DNA of 64,000 nucleotides, from NCBI RefSeq assembly GCF_001870675.1, contig NZ_MEHT01000044.1, forward strand, positions 248,001-312,000. Direction: 5' to 3'. Position numbers and translations under genes: made by a program. Under the pieces are notes generated by a model. That model was not told where the DNA came from, made no database searches, and saw nothing but the letters and a program-made list of their open reading frames with translations. This document shows positions 58,712 through 64,000 of the stretch, one piece after another. Positions within the stretch are counted from its first letter, which is position 1. Each line of letters begins with the position of its first letter. The stretch comes from Roseinatronobacter thiooxidans (lineage in GTDB: Bacteria; Pseudomonadota; Alphaproteobacteria; Rhodobacterales; Rhodobacteraceae).

Positions 58712-59494
58712 TTACCGCGCCCGCCTGCGATGCAGCAGACCTTCGTGCAAAACAGGCCCCGCAGCGATAATGCCATCCGAAAAGGGCTTGGGCGTGTTGA
58801 ACTCTAGCGCAGCGCCTGAACCTGTGGTGACGACGCCGCCTGCCTCCTCGATCAGCAGCGCGCCTGCGGCACTATCCCAATGCCAAGTTGAGCGCAGATT
58901 GACCATGCCATCAAACTTGCCTTCGGCCACCAAGGCAAGCCGCCATGCCAGCGAAGGGCGAAAATGCCGGTCAATCGCGGGCACGCCGCCGGGCCAATGG
59001 TCTGCGGTCATTTGCGGGCGCGTTGCCAGAACCCGTGCGCCACAGGGCGCGGTCTGTGCTGTCACATTCAGGCGCTGTTTGCCCAGATATGCGCCCTGCC
59101 CCCGCGATGCGGCATAGGTCAGCCCCATCATGGGCAGATGGACGACCGCCGCCACTGGCCTGCCATGCTCGACAATGGCCAGCGCATGCGAAAAGCCGGT
59201 CTGCCCTTCGAGGAAGGCGCGCGTTCCGTCAATCGGGTCCACGATGAAAACCCGCGCGCAGGCCAGGCGGGCGGGGTTATCCGCAGTCTCCTCGGACAAC
59301 CAGCCGTAATCGGGCCGCGCGCCCAGCAAGCATGCGCGCAGCATCGCGTCGATTTCCAGATCAGCCTCGGACACAGGGCCTTGGCCCGCAGCCTTTTCCC
59401 AAGATTTCGGCCCTTCGCCGAAATGGCGGCGGGCGATCTCTCCGGCGTCATGAGCTGCCGCAGTCAGAAGGGCCAGATCATCACTCTCCTGCAA
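58712..59494 (-). CDS. cysQ: 3'(2'),5'-bisphosphate nucleotidase / inositol monophosphatase family
   Basis: Mg-dependent, lithium-sensitive-type phosphatase of 260 residues; CysQ-like members remove 3'-phosphate from PAP in sulfur assimilation. Motifs are LSEETADNPARL, FIVDPIDGTRAFLEG (metal/phosphate) and STWHWDSAAGALLIEEAGG. Inositol or other sugar phosphates cannot be excluded. Its start overlaps the pmbA end by 14 bp; kdtA-like and lpxK lie further along the same strand, 170 bp away. Confidence 0.87.
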   Translation of the reverse strand: MQESDDLALLTAAAHDAGEIARRHFGEGPKSWEKAAGQGPVSEADLEIDAMLRACLLGARPDYGWLSEETADNPARLACARVFIVDPIDGTRAFLEGQTGFSHALAIVEHGRPVAAVVHLPMMGLTYAASRGQGAYLGKQRLNVTAQTAPCGARVLATRPQMTADHWPGGVPAIDRHFRPSLAWRLALVAEGKFDGMVNLRSTWHWDSAAGALLIEEAGGVVTTGSGAALEFNTPKPFSDGIIAAGPVLHEGLLHRRRAR

Positions 59495-60842
59495 GGGTCA
59501 TCCCTTCGACCAGCAGCGACGGCACCACGCTGGACAGATGATCGCGCCCGTCATTGGCCGGAATGATCCGGCCCAGCATGTCGCGCAGATTGCCTGCGAT
59601 GGTGCATTCATTGACAGGATAGGCGATTTGCCCGTTTTCCACCCAGAACCCGCTGGCCCCGCGCGAATAATCGCCCGTGGTGGAATTGATGGTCGAACCG
59701 ATAAGCGAGGTGACCAGCAGGCCCGTGCCCATCTGGGCGATCAACCCCTCGCGCGATACGTCGCCCTGCGTCAGGATCAGGTTCGAGGTAGAGGGCGAGG
59801 GCGGCGCCGAGGTGCCGCGCACGGCATTTGCTGTGCTTTCCAGCCCCAGTTTGCGCGCGGTCGCCAGATCCAGCACCCAGGATTGCAGCACACCATCTGC
59901 AACCAGATCCTTGGCGCGGCTTTGCAGCCCTTCTGCGTCAAACGGGCGAGAGCCGGAACGGCGCAGGCGCACAGGATCTTCGCGCAAGCTCATGCCTTTG
60001 GGCAGAACCTGCGTGCCCATCGCATCGCGCAACCAGCTGGACCCGCGCGTGATCGCGCTGCCATTGATCGCGCCCAGCAAATGCCCGATCAGGCTAGAGG
60101 CGATGCGTTCATCATACAGCACCGGATAGGCGCCGGTTTTCGGCCTGCGCGCGCCGTGCCGCGCGACCGCACGCTCTGCGGCAAGCTGGCCAATCTCTTC
60201 GGGTGCGGGCAGATCGGCCTGAAAGATGCGCCCCTCACCGCACCAATCCCGCTCCATGCCCGTGCCCTCACCACTGATGGCCACGCAGGAAATATGGCGG
60301 GAACTGCGCGCGTAGCCGCCCTGAAAGCCATTGGTGGCCGCCATCCAGATGGCCTGCGACCCATAGGCGGCCGAGGCGGATTGCACCTGAGACACGCCCT
60401 TGACGGCCTGCGCCGCCGCTTCCGCGCGGCGGGCATCTTCTTGCAAGGTGGCGGGGTCCGGCTCTGGCGCGGGGTCGAACAATTCCAACCCATCGGCAGA
60501 GCGCAGCATGGCAAGCTGTGCTGTTTCCGCCAGCCCGGCATAAGGGTCTTCGGGCGCCTCGCGCGCCATGGCAACCGCGCGCGCGGCCATCGCCTCCAGC
60601 GTCTCGGGGCGGGTGTCGGATGATGAGATGCAGGCCTGCCGCTGCCCGACAAAGACACGCAGGCCGATATCGACCCCCTCGGACCGCTCTGCCTGCTCCA
60701 GCGTGCCTTTGCGCACATCAATCGAAATCGAGCGCCCCTCGATGGCAATGGCATCGGCGGCATCGGCCCCTGCGGCGCGGGCGGCCTTCAGCAGGGCATT
60801 GGCAACAGGCGCAAGCGCTTTGGTCAGATCGGTGTCATGCAT
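59481..60842 (-). CDS. pmbA: TldD/PmbA family protein
   Basis: Subunit of the TldD-TldE (PmbA) metalloprotease system, which matures modified peptides and degrades CcdA in E. coli. 453 residues, with GVDIGLRVFVGQRQACISSSD near the N-terminus, and the C-terminal GASGFWVENGQIAYPVNECTIAGNL. No HExxH, as expected for PmbA. tldD is not in this window. First gene of a run pmbA-cysQ-(kdtA-like)-lpxK. Confidence 0.9.
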   Translation of the reverse strand: MHDTDLTKALAPVANALLKAARAAGADAADAIAIEGRSISIDVRKGTLEQAERSEGVDIGLRVFVGQRQACISSSDTRPETLEAMAARAVAMAREAPEDPYAGLAETAQLAMLRSADGLELFDPAPEPDPATLQEDARRAEAAAQAVKGVSQVQSASAAYGSQAIWMAATNGFQGGYARSSRHISCVAISGEGTGMERDWCGEGRIFQADLPAPEEIGQLAAERAVARHGARRPKTGAYPVLYDERIASSLIGHLLGAINGSAITRGSSWLRDAMGTQVLPKGMSLREDPVRLRRSGSRPFDAEGLQSRAKDLVADGVLQSWVLDLATARKLGLESTANAVRGTSAPPSPSTSNLILTQGDVSREGLIAQMGTGLLVTSLIGSTINSTTGDYSRGASGFWVENGQIAYPVNECTIAGNLRDMLGRIIPANDGRDHLSSVVPSLLVEGMTLAGE

Positions 60843-61001
60843 GCGAAAACTCGGTATCCTTGGGCGTATCCGTCAGATCATCTAATGCGCGCGCGCCTGA
60901 AATGAAATGGCTTCGCGCGAAAAACGCGCACACCTTGGGCCTGCGCGCCGAAATGCAGGTGTCTGGGTAAGGATTACACTGAATTTAATGGGCGCCACAC
61001 A

Positions 61002-61062
61002 GTCCCGGACTTGATCCGGGACCTCCGGGCCGGACCCGAGGCCCCGGATCAAGTCCGGGGCC
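61002..61062. repeat. Double-hairpin palindromic repeat (REP-like), copy B
   Basis: GTCCCGGA-CTTGA-TCCGGGAC (61002-61022) and GGCCCCGGA-TCAAG-TCCGGGGCC (61040-61062). This equals copy A (14348-14409) turned around; the linker is also about 75% alike. It sits in the 251-bp gap before pmbA and after phaZ, both on the minus strand, 32 bp past the phaZ stop. Confidence 0.85.
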
Positions 61063-61093
61063 ACTGTCGCGCGGGTCTGAAAGCGCGGGCGCT

Positions 61094-62374
61094 TTACCCG
61101 TTAGAGGCCGCCAAAGTCAGATTGGCTTTCTGCCCGTCATCGCTTGTGGAATGGGCGTCCATGAAATCCATCACCAGCGGGCGGATATTGTTACGCCACG
61201 ATTTGCCCGCGAAAATGCCGTAATGGCCCGCCCCCGGTTCCAGATGGCTGGCCTTCTGGTCGGGGTTCAACCCTGTCAGCAAATCCAGCGCCGCCAGACA
61301 TTGCCCCGGCGCGCTGATATCGTCCTTTTCGCCCTCGACAACCTTGACCGCCACTTTGGTGATTTTCGAGAAATCCACCTTATGCCCGTCCACTACAAAG
61401 GCATTGCGCGCAATCTCGCGGTCTTTGAAGATCCGCTCGACCGTTGAGAGGTAGAATTCGGCAGTCATATCCATCACCGACAGATACTCGTCATAAAAGC
61501 GGTTGTGCTTGTCACGCTCCCCCCCCTCGCCGCGGGATTCTGCGGTGATCTTGTCAGCGAAAGCCTGAGCATGGCGTTCCATATTCATGGAAATGAACCC
61601 ACCCAGTTGCAGCAGCCCCGGATAGACCAGACGCCCGACGCCCTTGTTCTTGAAGCCCACGCGCTGGATGGCCAGATGCTCCAGCTGCCCCATGGTGACG
61701 CGGCGGCCAAAATCGGTGACTTCGGTGGGCGCGGCATCAGGGTCGATGGGACCACCGATCAGGGTCAGGGTGCGGGGCTGTGCATCGGGGTCCTGCTCGG
61801 CCAGATAGGCTGTGGCCGCCAGCGCCAGCGGCACCGGCTGGCACACTGCAATCACATGTGTGTCCGGCCCCATATGGCGCATGAAATCCATCAGGTAGAT
61901 GGAATAATCCTCAATATCGAATTTGCCTTCGGACACTGGAATGTCGCGCGCATTGTGCCAGTCTGTCACCCACACTTCGCAATCGGGCAGCAGGCTGGCC
62001 ACGGTCGAGCGCAGCAAAGTGGCGTAATGCCCAGACATTGGGGCGCAGAGCAGCACGCGGCGCTGTTTTTCAGGGCGGCCATGCACCTTGAAGCGCAGCA
62101 AATCGCCAAAGGGGCGCGCCACTTCGACAACTTCTTCAACAATATGATCCCGCCCGTCTTCGCCAAGCACGCTGGTAATGCCCCAATCGGGCTTGATCAC
62201 CATACGGGCAAAGCTGCGTTCGGCCACGCGGCCCCAGGCGGACATGACCTTGAACATCGGGTTGGGGGTCAGCCCCCAGACCGGATAAGAGGCGAACGCA
62301 CGGGCTGACGCCCCCATCCATTCATTCGTATTTCGGATCGACTCCATCAAGTCGTAGGTCGCCATACCCTTCAT
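61094..62374 (-). CDS. phaZ: Intracellular polyhydroxyalkanoate depolymerase
   Basis: Mobilises stored polyhydroxybutyrate granules. 426 residues from ATG 62374 (GGGGA upstream); ATGs at 62365 and 62386 are close alternatives. Family features: MATYDLMESIRNTNEW, KVHGRPEKQRRVLLCAPMSGHYATLLRSTV, the nucleophile box HVIAVCQPVPLALAA with Cys at about 178, and a late GHYGIFAGKSWRN with the active His. It is divergent from phaC, the usual arrangement in Rhodobacterales. Confidence 0.93.
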   Translation of the reverse strand: MKGMATYDLMESIRNTNEWMGASARAFASYPVWGLTPNPMFKVMSAWGRVAERSFARMVIKPDWGITSVLGEDGRDHIVEEVVEVARPFGDLLRFKVHGRPEKQRRVLLCAPMSGHYATLLRSTVASLLPDCEVWVTDWHNARDIPVSEGKFDIEDYSIYLMDFMRHMGPDTHVIAVCQPVPLALAATAYLAEQDPDAQPRTLTLIGGPIDPDAAPTEVTDFGRRVTMGQLEHLAIQRVGFKNKGVGRLVYPGLLQLGGFISMNMERHAQAFADKITAESRGEGGERDKHNRFYDEYLSVMDMTAEFYLSTVERIFKDREIARNAFVVDGHKVDFSKITKVAVKVVEGEKDDISAPGQCLAALDLLTGLNPDQKASHLEPGAGHYGIFAGKSWRNNIRPLVMDFMDAHSTSDDGQKANLTLAASNG

Positions 62375-62503
62375 GTCTGTCCCCATTCTGCGTTGACGAC
62401 ATATTCCTGAAAGAATCGCCGCTTTTATTCATACTCGTGCAGGGTTAAGATCGCGTGAGGAGATCTTTGCTGCACATGCGAAGAATAGGGGGGATTTCGA
62501 TCT

Positions 62504-64000
62504 ATGACAACTTCTGAATATGAAGATGACCAAAAAGTAGCACGGATGCGGGCAAATTTAGCGCGGATCGAAGAGCTGACACAGCGCCTGACCGAAGCAC
62601 TTGCGCATCGGGACATGCCACGGCAAAGCCTGCAAGCCCCTGATTCGGACCTGTTGCTGCATGCCGCCACCGCCTATTGGACCGAAATGATCAAGCAACC
62701 CTCCAAAACGCTGGAACATCAGCTTGAATATTGGGGCAAGGCGCTGAAACATCATGTCGAGGCGCAGGAAGTCTTGCGCAAGGGCAAATTGCAAGCCCCC
62801 GAAGACAACACCCCAGATGACCGGCGCTTTGCCAACCCGCTGTGGAAATCCCACCCCTATTTCAACTATATCAAGCAGCAATACATGATTGCGACCGAAG
62901 CGATGCACACCACCGTGCAATCGCTCGATTCGATTCCAGATCGTGAGAAGCGGCGGCTGACCTATTTTACCCAACAGATCACCGACATGATGGCGCCTAC
63001 GAATTTTCTGGCGACCAACCCGGATGCGCTGATGAAAGCCGTCGAGACAGAAGGCGAAAGCCTTGTGCGCGGGTTGGAAAACCTTGTGCGCGACATCGAG
63101 GCGCATAAGGGGGATCTGCTGGTGACGCTGGCAGACAAGGACGCGTTCACCGTGGGCGAAAACATTGCCACAACCCCGGGCAAGGTGGTGTTTCGCAATC
63201 GCATGTTCGAGTTGATCCAATATGCCCCCAGCACAGACACTGTACATCGCACGCCCCTGATCATCTTTCCGCCCTGGATCAACAAATTCTATGTCATGGA
63301 CCTGAAACCACAAAACAGCCTGATCAAATGGATCGTCGATCAGGGCTATACGCTGTTTGTTGTGTCCTGGGTCAATCCCGACGCCTCTTATGCGGATGTG
63401 GGCCTCGATACCTATGTGGAAGAAGGGTATCTGGAAGCGATCCGCGTCGCGCGCGAAGTGACAGGCGAAAAGCAGGTCAATGTGATCGGCTATTGTATTG
63501 CAGGAACCACGCTGTCGCTGGTTCTGGCGCTGATGAACAAGCGCAAGGATAAATCGGTGCGCTGCGCCACATTCTTCACCACCCTGACCGATTTTTCCGA
63601 TCAGGGCGAAGTGGGCGTGTTTCTGGAAGATGACTTTGTAAATGGCATCGAGGCCGAATGCGATGAAAAAGGGTATCTGGACAGTTTCTTCATGTCGAAG
63701 ACATTTTCCTTCCTGCGCTCGAACGATCTGATCTATGGGCCAGCCATACGCAGCTATATGATGGGCGAAGCGCCGCCCGCCTTTGACCTGCTGTATTGGA
63801 ATGGCGATGGCACGAACCTGCCCGGTCGCATGTGTGTGGAATACCTGCGCGGGCTGTGCCAGCAGGACCGCTTTGCAAGTGACAGTTTCCGCATCTGTGG
63901 CGAGGATGTCAGCCTGTCGGATGTCGCCCATCCGGTCTGCGCAATCGCCTGCGAGACGGACCATATCGCGGCATGGCGGTCCAGTTTTCGGGGCATCTCG
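62504..64000 (+). CDS. phaC: Class I polyhydroxyalkanoate synthase (3' end outside window)
   Basis: Polymerises (R)-3-hydroxyacyl-CoA. 499 codons are visible and still open at the window edge; class I enzymes are about 580-600 residues. It starts with ATG 62504 after GGGGGGA. Seen are a PhaC N-terminal domain (FVVSWVNPDASYADVGLDTY), the catalytic GYCIAG with Cys at residue 331, and DLLYWNGDGTNLPGRM. The 129-bp region shared with phaZ has one TGCTGCACATGC stretch that partly resembles a PhaR site. Confidence 0.93.
   Translation, partial: MTTSEYEDDQKVARMRANLARIEELTQRLTEALAHRDMPRQSLQAPDSDLLLHAATAYWTEMIKQPSKTLEHQLEYWGKALKHHVEAQEVLRKGKLQAPEDNTPDDRRFANPLWKSHPYFNYIKQQYMIATEAMHTTVQSLDSIPDREKRRLTYFTQQITDMMAPTNFLATNPDALMKAVETEGESLVRGLENLVRDIEAHKGDLLVTLADKDAFTVGENIATTPGKVVFRNRMFELIQYAPSTDTVHRTPLIIFPPWINKFYVMDLKPQNSLIKWIVDQGYTLFVVSWVNPDASYADVGLDTYVEEGYLEAIRVAREVTGEKQVNVIGYCIAGTTLSLVLALMNKRKDKSVRCATFFTTLTDFSDQGEVGVFLEDDFVNGIEAECDEKGYLDSFFMSKTFSFLRSNDLIYGPAIRSYMMGEAPPAFDLLYWNGDGTNLPGRMCVEYLRGLCQQDRFASDSFRICGEDVSLSDVAHPVCAIACETDHIAAWRSSFRGIS

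Overview
The window looks like ordinary chromosome from a GC-rich alphaproteobacterium of the Rhodobacterales (Rhodobacteraceae/Paracoccaceae). Supporting signs are an Irr-type Fur regulator next to fabA, the phoH-ybeY-corC-lnt block, PII-glnA, lpxK beside a Kdo-transferase-like gene and cysQ/pmbA, divergent phaZ/phaC, DUF2794 and Hint-domain proteins common in this group, and short intergenic repeats typical of these genomes. I cannot resolve the genus. I see no phage, insertion sequence, CRISPR array or plasmid function.

Layout. 1-9 kb: an MFS gene cut by the window edge, a small secreted protein, dapB, rbfA, a secreted phosphodiester-glycosidase-like protein, truB, smpB, an lrgAB pair, a drug/metabolite exporter, and divergent irr/fabA. 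8.5-16 kb: DUF1643, an NYN/PIN nuclease-like protein, an acetyltransferase, glutathione-dependent formaldehyde dehydrogenase, DUF2794, argD-argF and a polytopic membrane protein. 16-28 kb: smc, an MFS gene, a flavoprotein, an EEP phosphatase, then miaB and phoH-ybeY-corC-lnt. 28-39 kb: a fatty-acid degradation region (acyl-CoA synthetase, FadB-like, FadA-like, acyl-CoA dehydrogenase) with a GST, a small basic protein, two MerR regulators and a Hint-fold protein. 39-48 kb: two coupled PaaI thioesterases with a MATE pump, pyrD-DUF952, two Lrp regulators facing ilvC, a frameshifted gene, tRNA-Leu(UAG), a second Hint-like protein and the NAD(P)HX repair enzyme. 48-64 kb: glnB-glnA, pheS, mgtE, a PAS-GAF-GGDEF protein, gabD, lpxK with a degenerate Kdo-transferase-like gene, cysQ, pmbA, and polyhydroxyalkanoate phaZ/phaC, with phaC running off the end.

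How they fit together. Most genes are housekeeping: translation and RNA maturation (rbfA, truB, smpB, miaB, ybeY, pheS), envelope building (lnt, lpxK), nitrogen and amino-acid supply (glnB, glnA, argD, argF, ilvC, dapB), and carbon storage and beta-oxidation. Likely regulatory DNA includes a MerR-type operator between the two merR genes, a palindrome at an lrp start facing ilvC, a palindrome upstream of glnB, and a promoter that would make irr mRNA leaderless.

I found no clear new multi-gene system. The points most worth checking are the Kdo-transferase-like protein lacking the expected catalytic motif, the frameshifted gene after ilvC, the Hint-fold pair without the nucleophilic cysteine, the dispersed repeat families, and the leaderless irr promoter.
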